DNA from: CAXBCP01 sp038120765 | GTDB taxonomy: Bacteria; Pseudomonadota; Alphaproteobacteria; MPNO01; UBA830 | NCBI GenBank assembly: GCA_038120765.1 | Contig: JAYOMI010000008.1 | Coordinates: forward strand, 1-64,000 | DNA length: 64,000 nt | Direction of reading: 5' to 3' | In this document: piece by piece, positions 45,421-54,186 of the stretch | Layout of the letters: every line of letters begins with the position of its first letter | How positions within the stretch are numbered: position 1 is the first letter of the stretch | The notes under the pieces: generated by a model | Told to the model about the DNA's origin: nothing | What the model saw: the letters and a program-made list of their open reading frames with translations, nothing else | Databases searched by the model: none | Position numbers and translations under genes: made by a program

Positions 45421-46206
45421 TCAGCCATGCGCAAAGTTCTCGATATGAAGCGCCCCTTCCCCCGCGAACACGATGCTCGATTCCGGCACCTCCGCCCAGT
45501 GGCCGCTCTCCTCGTCGGAGGGCTCCGACATGATCATCACCGACTGATCCTTGCCGCCGATGCCGAGCCCGTAGAACAGGGTCGGAGACTGGTCGTCCGA
45601 CGAGTACCGGATCGCGATCATGCGGCTCCCGTCGGTGGCGATGGCGGCAAACCGGAACGGGCCGGCCACGCTGTGCGCCGACATCGTGTCCTCGACCTGT
45701 CTGACGGTTGCCGCATAGGCCGCCGCGGGGTCATCCGCCAGACCGTTCGCGATCAGCAGATAGAAAATCGTCTCGCTGTCGGTGGTTCCCTTCTTGTGCC
45801 GGTAAAGGGCTTCCGGGATGGCGAGGTCGAGTTCGCGCCGCAGCAGCGGGAAGTCCGCAATGGCGCCGTTATGCATGAACATCCACCCGCCGTGCCGGAA
45901 CGGATGACAGTTCTGGCGCGCCGTCGCACTTTCCCCCGTCGCGGCCCGCACGTGAGCAAAGAACAGGCCCGACTTCACCTGCTCCGACACTTCCCGCAGG
46001 TTTTCATCGTTCCAGGCAGGCAGCACATCCCGGTAAAAGCCAGGTTTCCCGCGCTCATCGTACCAGCCGATGCCGAACCCGTCGCCGTTCGTCACGACAT
46101 GGGACCAGCGCGCATTCAGGCTCTGTTCGACCAGCGAATTCTTCGCCTCGAACAGGACCGTATCGAGATAGATTGGCGGTCCCGAATAGGCCATCCACCT
46201 GCACAT
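45421..46206 (-). CDS. Class II glutamine amidotransferase (YafJ-like)
   Basis: A 261-residue Ntn-hydrolase-fold protein of the YafJ/EgtC-like group. The expected nucleophile Cys2 follows the start (MCRWMAYSG), with GDGFGIGWY, FAHVRAATG and HPFRHGGWMFMHNGAI forming the glutamine site. Such stand-alone amidotransferases release ammonia from glutamine or hydrolyse gamma-glutamyl bonds; no partner synthase lies nearby, and the substrate is unknown. Length is normal. Confidence 0.92.
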   Translation of the reverse strand: MCRWMAYSGPPIYLDTVLFEAKNSLVEQSLNARWSHVVTNGDGFGIGWYDERGKPGFYRDVLPAWNDENLREVSEQVKSGLFFAHVRAATGESATARQNCHPFRHGGWMFMHNGAIADFPLLRRELDLAIPEALYRHKKGTTDSETIFYLLIANGLADDPAAAYAATVRQVEDTMSAHSVAGPFRFAAIATDGSRMIAIRYSSDDQSPTLFYGLGIGGKDQSVMIMSEPSDEESGHWAEVPESSIVFAGEGALHIENFAHG

Positions 46207-46434
46207 TTCGCCCTCTCCTGAAAACCGGTGACGATCAGCGTGACTGAAATTCTATTGTGACAATGGTTTCCCGATTCCAAACAGATTTTATTTTCATTCC
46301 GACGTTATTTCCCGCTTGCAAGACTTCGAAAAATGGCGAAAAGGATAATTTGCGTACGCCGTTCGGCGCGGGGGATGTCCCCAAACTTTTTCAACGTCCG
46401 GAGAACGGCCCGGCTTCATTCAGGACACTGGCGG

Positions 46435-46911
46435 ATGATGACTGTTCGCTGCTATCTCGCACCGTCGCCCATTGAAGGACTGGGCGTCTATTCTGCCGTA
46501 TCGATCAGGGAGGGAGAAGAGGTCTGGCGGTATAATCCCGACTTCGATCTATCCTACCCGACCGCCAAGATCGCCTCGTCGCCCGATCACATTCAGGAAT
46601 TCATGGACCGGTACAGCTACGTGAGTCCCTTCGATCCCTCGCAGGTCATTCTTGACGCGGACGAGGCACGTTTCATGAATCATTCGGATACGCCGAACGT
46701 CGATTTCACATCGGATATTTCCGGCCGGGCGCTCCGCGATATAGCGGCCGACGAAGAACTCACCTGCGACTATGCCTGTTTCACCGTCGGCGAAATCAGC
46801 TTCCAGCCGCCACGGCACAAGACCGGCGGCCTTGCGAACGGCCAGAATATCTCCCCGGCTTTCCATGGTCCCGCGGCGCGGCGCAGCGGAAGGCCGGACC
46901 CGCGAGCCTGA
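46435..46911 (+). CDS. SET domain-containing protein
   Basis: A 158-residue protein built around a SET domain: IEGLGVYSAVSIREGEEVWRYN (start motif), FMNHSDTPNVDF (the NHS region that binds SAM) and DIAADEELTCDYACF (the final DY motif). SET domains transfer methyl groups to protein lysines. Bacterial free-standing SET proteins are widespread but their targets are mostly unknown. The ATG at 46435 (or the next codon) starts right before the domain; an upstream ATG at 46333 gives only unlike basic residues. Whether it is active is not evident. Confidence 0.85.
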   Translation: MMTVRCYLAPSPIEGLGVYSAVSIREGEEVWRYNPDFDLSYPTAKIASSPDHIQEFMDRYSYVSPFDPSQVILDADEARFMNHSDTPNVDFTSDISGRALRDIAADEELTCDYACFTVGEISFQPPRHKTGGLANGQNISPAFHGPAARRSGRPDPRA

Positions 46912-47028
46912 CAACCGTCGCAAGCGACCGGGCCCGTGCCGCAGAAAGTCCGTCTGCCTGGATAGGGCTCAAGGCGAATTTGGAAAACGATCCATGCCCG
47001 GCGATACGGAACAAGGACGTCGAAAAAC

Positions 47029-47060
47029 GCGGCCGGAACCTGCAAACCGGTTTCGGCCGC
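47029..47060 (-). terminator. Rho-independent terminator of the VOC gene
   Basis: A 12-bp stem (GCGGCCGGAACC at 47029-47040 with GGTTTCGGCCGC at 47049-47060, one G-U pair) is followed on the minus strand by TTTTT (47023-47027). It begins 5 bases after the stop of the minus-strand VOC gene. Confidence 0.75.
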
Positions 47061-47064
47061 CCTG

Positions 47065-47616
47065 TTATATGGCGGGGGCAGGTATCCGTTTGGCGAACTG
47101 TTCGCGCCAGTCTTCCACGGGCTGGAACGTCGGATCGGCCTTCGCGTGGGCTTCGGAGGCGGCGTAGATTTCCGCGTCGGTCATCGAAAAATCGATATCA
47201 TGGCGGTGCGGCTGGTTGATGTACCACGGCGTGTCCATGAACGCTTCGAGCCGGTTCCCCTCCGGGTCGAAAAAATAGACCGACCACGCATTGCCGTGGT
47301 CAGTCACCATGACTTTCTGGACATCCTCGTCTGACGTGACAGCGGCATGGACCTGGCGAAGATCGGCAAGGCTGCCGCATCTGAAGGAAATCTGGTTCAC
47401 CGTCGTCTGGTCGGTATCCGGCCTGCGTCCCTCGGCGACAACAACCTGGTGATGATCGCGCGGATCGCGCGACATGAAGGCGTATCGGTTGCCGTTCAAA
47501 ACCCCTTCATCGGCGATCCCGAAGCCGAACATGCGAACGTAGAAATCCTTCATCCTGTCGAAATCCTGCACCCAGATGCCGACATGGGCGAGCTTCATTT
47601 CAGGCAACAGCGCCAT
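47065..47616 (-). CDS. VOC family protein (glyoxalase/bleomycin resistance fold)
   Basis: A 183-residue vicinal oxygen chelate protein with the paired beta-alpha-beta-beta-beta modules: LAHVGIWVQDFDRMKDFYVRMFGF, and WSVYFFDPEGNRLEAFMDTPW. The His and Glu that bind the metal are present (AHVGI and RLEAF), as in extradiol dioxygenases and glyoxalases. It may be a ring-cleavage or isomerase-type enzyme; the adjacent divergent FAH hydrolase gene supports a role in aromatic or lactone catabolism, but this is inference. Confidence 0.85.
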   Translation of the reverse strand: MALLPEMKLAHVGIWVQDFDRMKDFYVRMFGFGIADEGVLNGNRYAFMSRDPRDHHQVVVAEGRRPDTDQTTVNQISFRCGSLADLRQVHAAVTSDEDVQKVMVTDHGNAWSVYFFDPEGNRLEAFMDTPWYINQPHRHDIDFSMTDAEIYAASEAHAKADPTFQPVEDWREQFAKRIPAPAI

Positions 47617-47754
47617 GGTTTCATCCCCGATTTATCCGCGTTTGGGCAATTCTAGGCTTCCCCAACGCAGATTCGCAATGATCCCGGCCCACCGCGCACT
47701 TGCATATCGCGGCGCAGGCGTTATTCATGCGCAAACAGTTCACCGGAGGGCGGC

Positions 47755-48614
47755 ATGAAGATCACCACTTTTTCAGTTAACGGCACGGAATCCTACGGCG
47801 TCGTCACCGACGACGGCATTATCGACGCGAAGCCCCTGGCGGGCGGACCCCAGACCCTGCGCGGCGCCATTGCCGCCGGCGCACTCGACATCATCGCAGA
47901 GGCCGCAGCGGGCAAGAGCCCCGATTACAGCCTCGACGAGATCGAATTCCTGCCGGTCATCCCCGACCCGGACAAGATCATCGCGGTCGGCCTGAACTAT
48001 CGCAGCCACGTCCTCGAAGGCGGGCGCGACATTCCGGAATGGCCGATGATCTTCACGCGGTTCAACAANNNNNNNNNNACTCACAGGTCGGACACGGCCA
48101 GGCGATGATCAAGCCGAAGGTATCCGACAAGTTCGACTTCGAAGGCGAAATGGCGGTCATCATCGGCAAGACCTGCCGCCACGTATCCGAAGCGGACGCC
48201 CTGTCGGTCGTCGCCGGCTATTCCTGCTACAATGACGGATCGATCCGCGACTACCAGCGCCACACCAGCCAGTTCGTGCCCGGCAAGTCGTTCTACAAGT
48301 CCGGCGCATTCGGCCCGTGGATGGTCACCGCCGACGAAATTCCCGACCCGGCGACCCTCACCCTGACGACCCGCCTGAACGGCGAGGAAATGCAGCGCGC
48401 CACGACGGACGATCTGCTGTTCAGCATCCCGCAGCTGATCCACTATCTCTCGACGGTCAGCGAGCTGGTCCCGGGCGACGTGATCGTCTCGGGCACCACC
48501 GGCGGCGTCGGTTTCTACCGCGACCCGCAGGTATTCATGAAGGAAGGCGATGTCGTCGAGGTCGAACTCGACAAGATCGGCATCCTCCGCAACCCGATCG
48601 TCAACGAAACCTGA
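47755..48614 (+). CDS. Fumarylacetoacetate hydrolase family protein, with scaffold gap
   Basis: FAH-fold enzymes hydrolyse or decarboxylate acylpyruvate-type compounds at the end of aromatic degradation pathways. Seen are the family core VGLNYRSHVLEGG, then after the gap FEGEMAVIIGKTCRHV (metal-binding Glu), SVVAGYSCYNDGSIRDYQ, KSFYKSGAFGPWMV and SGTTGGVGFYRDP. The ten Ns at 48069-48078 fall in FTRFNN-SQVGHG; relatives need no extra residue there, so the contigs nearly abut. The full protein has about 283 residues. It lies near a VOC dioxygenase-like gene and a TctC-type binding protein. Confidence 0.92.
48069..48078. other. Scaffold gap of ten Ns inside the FAH gene
   Basis: The left contig ends TTCAACAA and the right one begins ACTCACAG. 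Overlapping them by one base restores the frame and the family sequence RFNNSQVGHG, so no sequence is missing. Confidence 0.8.
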
Positions 48615-48656
48615 CAGGCCGACAGCCGGCACAGGCCGGCGGCGGACAGATATGAC

Positions 48657-48688
48657 GGGGCGGATCCGCAGGGGCCCGCCCCTTTCCT
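48657..48688 (+). terminator. Candidate terminator after the FAH gene
   Basis: GGGGCGG (48657-48663) pairs with CCGCCCC (48676-48682), followed by TTTCCTT. It lies 43 bases after the FAH stop and before the TctC gene. Confidence 0.5.
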
Positions 48689-48795
48689 TGTCAGGCCTGC
48701 CTGAATTTCCCCGCTTGGCCACCCTGGTGGCGAGGCCTAGACTTTCTTCCGGAACGACGCGTTCAAGCGCCGTTACCCCAGGAGGAAATGACAGC

Positions 48796-49845
48796 ATGAA
48801 ATCGAGACAATCCTATTCTGCATTCCGTACGGCCTTCGCCGCGGCCGCCGCCTTTACCCTTTCCACAACTGCAAGCGCTCCCGCCGTCGCCGACAAGGCC
48901 GAGGATTTCTTCAAGGGTCGCACGGTCACCGTCGTGGTCGGCTTCGGTCCGGGCGGCGGGTATGCCAACTACTGCCGCCAGATTACCCAGTTCCTGACCG
49001 AGCACACACCCGGGAAGCCGAACTTCATCTGCCAGTACATGCCGGGCGGCGGCGGCGTGAAGGCGGCCAACTATCTCGCCAATGTCGCGCCGCGTGACGG
49101 CTCGGTGCTCAGCATGATTTCGGACTACGCCGCGCTCGCCCAGCTGCTCTCGCCGCAGAAGGTCAAGTACGACATCCGCCAGTTCAAGTGGGTCGGCGTC
49201 ATGGTGCCGGCCAACCCGGTGATGATGGTGCGCAAGGGCGCCAAGGCCCAGACGTTCGTCGATATCTACAAGAACGAGATGGTCGTCGGGCTGGTTGGTA
49301 TGCTCGCCCAGGACGGGATCAACACGCGCCTGATCAACAGCGTGCTCGGCACCAAAATGAAGCTCGTCGCGGGTTATAACGCCACCGCCAAGATCGCGCT
49401 GGCGATGGAAACCGGCGAGGTCGATGCCAGCCTGTCGTCCTGGGTCAGCTGGAAGACCCGGGCCCAGACGCAGCTCAAGAGCGGCTCGTTCATCCCGATG
49501 TTCCAGATCGGCTTCAAGAAGGCATGGGACCTGCCCAATCTGCCACTGATCCGCGACTATGCCAGGAACGAAGACGACCGGGCACTGCTCGATCTCGGTG
49601 CCGGTTCGGCGCCGTTCGGCCGCTCGCTGTCGGTGCCGCCGGGTTATCCGCCGCACCTGCTCGCCGCGCTTCGCAAAGCATTCAACGCAACGGTGAAGGA
49701 CACCGCCTTCCTCGATGCGGCCAAGGCGCGCAACATCGAGATCGACCCGTCGCCGGGCGAGGAACTCGAACCGATCGTGACCAAGATCATGTCGACATCG
49801 CCCGCGCTGGTGCAGCGCTTCCGCGAAGCCGCAGGGATCAAGTAG
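48796..49845 (+). CDS. TctC/Bug family tripartite tricarboxylate transporter binding protein
   Basis: A 349-residue periplasmic solute-binding protein with an N-terminal signal (about residues 1-33, cleavage near SAPAVA-D). The Bug-type features are FFKGRTVTVVVGFGPGGGYANYCRQ and MPGGGGVKAANYLANVAPRDG. Such proteins bind carboxylates and usually feed TctA/TctB membrane subunits, which are not encoded here; orphan receptors of this type are common. AGGAGG lies 10 bases before the ATG at 48796. A strong terminator follows. Confidence 0.9.
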   Translation: MKSRQSYSAFRTAFAAAAAFTLSTTASAPAVADKAEDFFKGRTVTVVVGFGPGGGYANYCRQITQFLTEHTPGKPNFICQYMPGGGGVKAANYLANVAPRDGSVLSMISDYAALAQLLSPQKVKYDIRQFKWVGVMVPANPVMMVRKGAKAQTFVDIYKNEMVVGLVGMLAQDGINTRLINSVLGTKMKLVAGYNATAKIALAMETGEVDASLSSWVSWKTRAQTQLKSGSFIPMFQIGFKKAWDLPNLPLIRDYARNEDDRALLDLGAGSAPFGRSLSVPPGYPPHLLAALRKAFNATVKDTAFLDAAKARNIEIDPSPGEELEPIVTKIMSTSPALVQRFREAAGIK

Positions 49846-49897
49846 GCGGGGATCAAGCGGAGGGCGAGCAGGCACGGCACGCACACAGCCCACGCAT

Positions 49898-49930
49898 AAG
49901 GGGCGGGTCAATGACCCGCCCCTTTCTTTC
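49898..49930 (+). terminator. Rho-independent terminator of the TctC gene
   Basis: AAGGGGCGGGT (49898-49908) pairs with ACCCGCCCCTT (49914-49924) around the loop CAATG, followed by TTCTTTC. It ends the plus-strand TctC transcript. Confidence 0.85.
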
Positions 49931-49958
49931 TATTACCGAAGCGTCAGGCCGCCGGCGA

Positions 49959-50837
49959 TCAGGCCAGCTTGAGCAGTTTCAGCGCGGCGGCAAACAGGTC
50001 ATGGTCGGTTTCGGCCAGCGCGCTCAGCGCCGTGAAATGATCCCGGCCCGGCATCATCAGCGTGGACGTTTCCATGCCGTGTTTCGCCCAGGCGGCGGCG
50101 AGATCATGCGCCTGGCGGTCGAACTCGTCGTATTCGTTGCCGCCGAACGCGATGACCGACGGCCCCGTGGAGGTCGGCTTCATGAACATCGGGCTCTGGC
50201 TGGCGACGTCTTCGAGCTTCAGGCGGACCGCGTCGTTCAGCGGGGTGAGCCGGATGGGCTCCACATCGTAGACGCCGCTGATCGGCAGCCCGGCGGCGAC
50301 CACATCCATCGGCAACCCTTCTTCGAAAGCGGGCCAGTCCGTCGCCTGCATCATTGCGGTCAGGTGACCGCCCGCCGAATGGCCGGACACGACGATCCGG
50401 CTGGCGTCATAGCCGTATCTCCCCGCTTCACGCCACAGATACGCGATGGCCCGGCGGCACTGATCCGATATCTCGGCCATCGTGACCGCGGGACACAGCG
50501 CATATTCGATATTGGCGAAAGCGGCCCCGGCCGCGTTCAGTTCCTTCGCAAGGAATTCGAACCCTTCCTTGTCGTTCCACTGCCAGTAGCCGCCATGGAT
50601 GAAGGCAAACATCGGCGCGCCGTCGTTCTCCGGCAGGAAGATATCGAGCCGTTCGCGTTCGTGCGGGCCATAGGCAAGATCGATATGCTTCCGCGTCGCC
50701 TCGGCGATATAGGCGGCAGAGCGTGCGCTCTGGTCGGCCTTGATGGCATTCAGCGCTTCTTCTGAAAGCTGGGCGCGGTTGTCGTACTGCGCAAAGAGCG
50801 CATCGGAATCGTATTCGCGATAGACGGCTTCTGACAT
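49959..50837 (-). CDS. Alpha/beta hydrolase, kynurenine formamidase-like
   Basis: A 292-residue cytosolic alpha/beta hydrolase. The oxyanion motif HGGYWQW and the nucleophile elbow GHSAGGH are the form seen in arylformamidase/kynurenine formamidase-like and related carboxylesterases; the acid and His are likely in the C-terminal part (GRDHFTALSAL). Kynurenine formamidase activity is possible but not shown, as no other tryptophan catabolic gene is present. It is divergent from the LLM oxidoreductase gene across a region with two MarR-type operators. Confidence 0.85.
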   Translation of the reverse strand: MSEAVYREYDSDALFAQYDNRAQLSEEALNAIKADQSARSAAYIAEATRKHIDLAYGPHERERLDIFLPENDGAPMFAFIHGGYWQWNDKEGFEFLAKELNAAGAAFANIEYALCPAVTMAEISDQCRRAIAYLWREAGRYGYDASRIVVSGHSAGGHLTAMMQATDWPAFEEGLPMDVVAAGLPISGVYDVEPIRLTPLNDAVRLKLEDVASQSPMFMKPTSTGPSVIAFGGNEYDEFDRQAHDLAAAWAKHGMETSTLMMPGRDHFTALSALAETDHDLFAAALKLLKLA

Positions 50838-50932
50838 CGTTTGTCCCCTTGTTGAAGCCCTATCGTAGCGCCTTCATCGCCCCGGGCAAATCCGCCCCGG
50901 CAATTTTCCAACGCGATTTTCCACCCTCATTA

Positions 50933-50970
50933 ATTTGCACTTGCAAATAATATTATTTGCAGTTACAAAT
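50933..50970. promoter_or_regulatory. Two MarR-type operators between divergent genes
   Basis: Two 16-bp palindromes, ATTTGCACTTGCAAAT (50933-50948, perfect arms) and ATTTGCAGTTACAAAT (50955-50970, one mismatch), have centres 22 bases apart, two helical turns. The core TTGC-N4-GCAA type is common for MarR-family dimers. They lie 40 bases before the LLM oxidoreductase start and probably bind the MarR protein encoded at 52093. Confidence 0.65.
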
Positions 50971-51009
50971 ACATCCCATCGGCAAAAAGCCATCTTAGGG
51001 AGAAACACC

Positions 51010-52086
51010 ATGGCAATCGATTTCGGCTATTTCACTCTTTCCGACAACTACTATCCCGGCAACACGCGGTCGGCGAACGACTTCGTGCTCGAAATCCGCG
51101 AACAGGCCATTCTCGCCGACAAGCTGGGCTACAGCTCCGCCTGGATCGGCGAACACCATTTCGACCGGCTCGGCGTCAATTCCCGCCCGGACATCCTGCT
51201 GGCGAGCATTATTCCCGAAACAACGAATATCCGCCTTGCCCCCGCGGTGAACGTCCTGCCGATCCATCATCCGATCCATGTTGCCGAAATGTGGGCGACG
51301 CTCGACCTCCTGTCCGGCGGACGTGTCGATTATGCCTGCGGTCGCGGCTACGACGCCGACGAATACTATCCCTTCGGCGCAGATTTCATGACCTCGGCCG
51401 AGGTGTTCGAAGAAGGCATGGACATTGTCTGGAAAGCCTGGACCGAAAAGGGCCCGTGGTCGCACAAGGGCAAGTATTACGATATCCAGGACATGGATAT
51501 CACGCCGAAGCCGATCCAGAATCCGATCCCCTTCTATGTCGCCTCGTTCTCGGAAACGTCTTCGAAGATGGCGGGCAAAAAGGGTCACAACATCATCTAC
51601 GCGCCGTTTGCCGCGGCCATGGTCTATGGCAGCCTCGACAAGGCGGTCGACAGCTATCGCGAAAACTGCGTCGCGGCGGGCAACAAGCCGGGCCGCGCCA
51701 TGTGCAGCTATTTCATCCATATCTCCGACACCCCGGAAGAGGACGATATCGGACGTCAGGCGATGATGGACTATTTCCAGCATTGCGTGCTGCGCGCTTT
51801 CCCGGACGATCCGAGCACGATGCCGCCGACCATGCATTACTTCATGAAGATCAACGAGATCCTCCGGAACATGACGAAGAACACGCTGTCGTCGAATTCC
51901 GTCCTGCTCGGCAACGCCGCCGAGATCACGGAGCAGCTGAAAAAGGTCGAAGCCGCCGGGATCGACGAATGCATCCTGTATTTCAATGTCGGCAACAAGC
52001 CGCACGGCATGGTCAAGGACCAGATGCACAAGTTCATGGTAGAGGTCGCGCCGAACTTCGAGAATTACAGCATCGCCGCGGAGTAA
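51010..52086 (+). CDS. LLM class flavin-dependent oxidoreductase
   Basis: A 358-residue bacterial-luciferase-like monooxygenase with a TIM barrel that uses reduced flavin. Family features are DFGYFTLSDNY, SAWIGEHHF, LAPAVNVLPIHHPIHVAEMWATLDLLSGGRVDYACGRGYDADEYYPFG and NPIPFYVASFSETSSKMAGKKG. The substrate is unknown. The ATG at 51010 follows AGGGAGAA. The gene is 6 bases upstream of a MarR regulator gene and behind two operators that probably control both. Confidence 0.92.
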   Translation: MAIDFGYFTLSDNYYPGNTRSANDFVLEIREQAILADKLGYSSAWIGEHHFDRLGVNSRPDILLASIIPETTNIRLAPAVNVLPIHHPIHVAEMWATLDLLSGGRVDYACGRGYDADEYYPFGADFMTSAEVFEEGMDIVWKAWTEKGPWSHKGKYYDIQDMDITPKPIQNPIPFYVASFSETSSKMAGKKGHNIIYAPFAAAMVYGSLDKAVDSYRENCVAAGNKPGRAMCSYFIHISDTPEEDDIGRQAMMDYFQHCVLRAFPDDPSTMPPTMHYFMKINEILRNMTKNTLSSNSVLLGNAAEITEQLKKVEAAGIDECILYFNVGNKPHGMVKDQMHKFMVEVAPNFENYSIAAE

Positions 52087-52092
52087 TCTGTT

Positions 52093-52548
52093 TTGGAACT
52101 CGGCACCTACCTGCCCTATCTCGTCAACCGCGTCGGGCAGCGGTTTATCAGCGATATCACGCCGGTCCTCAGCGAGGCCGGCGTCGATATCCAGTCATGG
52201 CGCGTGCTGATTGCGCTGTATCAACGGGGCGCTCAGCCCGTCGGCGCGCTGTCCGACCTGACCAGCATCAATTTCTCGACCCTGTCGCGCGTGCTCGGCC
52301 GGATGGAAAAGAAAGACCTTGTCCGCCGCCATCGCGGGGCCGACGACGCCCGGTCCTTCACCATCGATCTGACCCCGACCGGCCGGCGCGTGACCGAAAC
52401 CATCCTGCCCCGGGCCGCCGCGCTGGAAGCAAAAGCGACCGGCGATTTTTCGGAAGCCGAACTCGCCATGCTGCGTCAACTGCTCGGCAAGCTCTATATG
52501 GGCCTGTCGGAACAAGCCGCCGAACAGGACGACCGGCTGGCGGGCTGA
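52093..52548 (+). CDS. MarR family transcriptional regulator
   Basis: A 151-residue winged-helix repressor with the MarR layout: N-terminal dimer helix (GTYLPYLVNRVGQRFISDI), recognition helix in TSINFSTLSRVLGRMEKKDLVRR, wing RGADDARSFTIDLTPTG, and C-terminal dimer helices. The start is TTG at 52093, only 6 bases after the LLM gene, since no nearer ATG or GTG fits. It probably represses the LLM gene and itself at 50933-50970 until bound by a phenolic or lipophilic ligand. Confidence 0.9.
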   Translation: MELGTYLPYLVNRVGQRFISDITPVLSEAGVDIQSWRVLIALYQRGAQPVGALSDLTSINFSTLSRVLGRMEKKDLVRRHRGADDARSFTIDLTPTGRRVTETILPRAAALEAKATGDFSEAELAMLRQLLGKLYMGLSEQAAEQDDRLAG

Positions 52549-52584
52549 CAAGCGCGTCCTCGATTAGCCGGGAACGCGCGTCAT

Positions 52585-53226
52585 TCAGCGATAGAAGCTG
52601 ATCGAGGAGACCATGACGTCTGCCGAAAACGCGCGACCGATGGCGACCATTCCGAGGCGGCTCAACCGGCTTGTGTCCAGCGGCGTATCGAGCCGGTGGG
52701 GCGCGAAACTTTCGAACGGCAGATATATCGATCGCCAGGCGTCCTCTGCCGTGAATTCGGCCCGGTAGGACTGCCACGGCCGCACGTTGTCGGGCGTGCG
52801 GAGATGAAGGGAATATTTTTCGCCATTGCCGCGAACCATCAGGCGGATTCCCTTATAGGCGGAGGCGTCGAGCGTGCGGCCGCCGGAGGACAGGTCGAGC
52901 GCCGCCTGGATGAAGCCGCCATTGTTCTCCAGCCGGACATCCCCCTGAAGGTGCAGCGCCGGATGGCCGTCCGCGACGGAGCGGCTGACCGTTTCCTGTG
53001 AAACGCCGCCCATCACCCTGTCGCTGACGCCCCGCCATTCGGTGCCGAGGGCCGATACAAGGTCTGTTCTGGAAAAGTCGTCAATCAGCATGGTTCTGTC
53101 CTGTGAGTGTGCCGCAGCGGGCAACAGCGCGAGCAGCGCCATGAAGATCGGAACCGTCAGCCCGACCGTCAAGGCGCGCAGGCGGCGCGGCACGGTATTT
53201 CTGTATCCCATCGTCTGTTCCATCAA
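52585..53226 (-). CDS. CIA30 family protein, exported or membrane-anchored
   Basis: A 213-residue protein of the CIA30 (complex I intermediate-associated) beta-sandwich family: WRGVSDRVMGGVSQETV near residue 65 is the signature, followed by LRLENNGGFIQAALDL-like strands and SYRAEFTAEDAWRSIYLPF. Residues about 20-40 form a hydrophobic signal or anchor (VPIFMALLALLPAAAHS), so it is probably exported. Mitochondrial homologues assist complex I assembly; the bacterial role is unknown. An ATG at 53211 is an alternative start. Confidence 0.87.
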   Translation of the reverse strand: MMEQTMGYRNTVPRRLRALTVGLTVPIFMALLALLPAAAHSQDRTMLIDDFSRTDLVSALGTEWRGVSDRVMGGVSQETVSRSVADGHPALHLQGDVRLENNGGFIQAALDLSSGGRTLDASAYKGIRLMVRGNGEKYSLHLRTPDNVRPWQSYRAEFTAEDAWRSIYLPFESFAPHRLDTPLDTSRLSRLGMVAIGRAFSADVMVSSISFYR

Positions 53227-53373
53227 ACGCCATTTGCTGCAGTGCCGGGTATATGCCCCGCCCTGATTCCTACGAGCAGGCAGCCGTCTCGGATCAGATG
53301 ACGCGCCGAACGTGGTTCTTGCCCAAAGACCGCTGACGCTCTAGCGTCTCTCCCAAAATCAGAGGAGACGGCA

Positions 53374-54164
53374 ATGGCAACCCAGATGAAATCCGACGAC
53401 ATCGGCCGCGCCCATNNNNNNNNNNCGTTTCGCCCGAAGAATGGGAGGTCCGCGTCAATCTCGCCGCCTGCTACCGGCTGGTTTTTCACTACGGCTGGCA
53501 TCACCTCAATCTCAATCATATTTCGGCGCGGGTTCCCGGCCACGACGACCAGATCCTGATCAACCCCTACGGGCCCATGTTCAACGAGATCACGGCGTCG
53601 AACCTGGTCAAGATCGACCTCGACGGCAATGTGCTGGACGACACGCCCTATGGCATCAACGCCGCCGGCTATACGATCCACAGCGCGATCCACGCCGCCC
53701 GACACGACGTCGAATGTGTGCTCCATACCCACACAGAGCCGGGCCTTGCCGTCTCGGCGCTGAAATGCGGCTTGTTGCCGATCAATCAGGATGCAGTGCG
53801 GTTCTATAACCGGATCGGCTATCACGACTATGAAGGCGTCTCGCTGGAACTCGGCGAGCGCGAGCGGCTCGTCGCCAGTATCAGCGACCACCGCGCGCTG
53901 ATCCTGCGCAATCACGGGCTGCTGACCGCCGGAAGGTCCATCGCGGAGGCCTTCGCGCTGATGTATCACCTTGAAAAAGCCTGTGTCGCCCAGATCATGG
54001 CCAACGCGCGCAGCGCCGACGATCCGCATATCATCATGCCGTCCCCCGAACTGTGCGAACATTCGGCGCAGCAGGCCTGGAGCATCAACAACAATTCCGA
54101 AGACGTGCGCTGGCCGGCGCTGGTCCGCTGGATGGACCGGGAATCGCCGGGTTTCCGGGACTAG
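53374..54164 (+). CDS. Class II aldolase/adducin family protein, with scaffold gap
   Basis: A zinc-dependent class II aldolase-fold protein of about 260 residues. The first 14 codons (MATQMKSDDIGRAH) precede the Ns at 53416-53425; afterwards the frame runs VSPEEWEVRVNLAACYRLV, GWHHLNLNHISARVPGHDD, the metal site CVLHTHTEPGLAVSAL and RNHGLLTAGRSIAEAF. This group is often annotated as adducin-like with unknown substrate. It precedes the damaged alcohol dehydrogenase gene by 22 bases. Sequence type is similar to the gene at 11392 but they are not close copies. Confidence 0.88.
53416..53425. other. Scaffold gap of ten Ns inside the class II aldolase gene
   Basis: The join falls near the N-terminus, between DIGRAH and VSPEEWE, with a frame change across it. 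A handful of residues may be missing. Confidence 0.85.
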
Positions 54165-54186
54165 AAGTCGCCGCCCGCATCATTCG

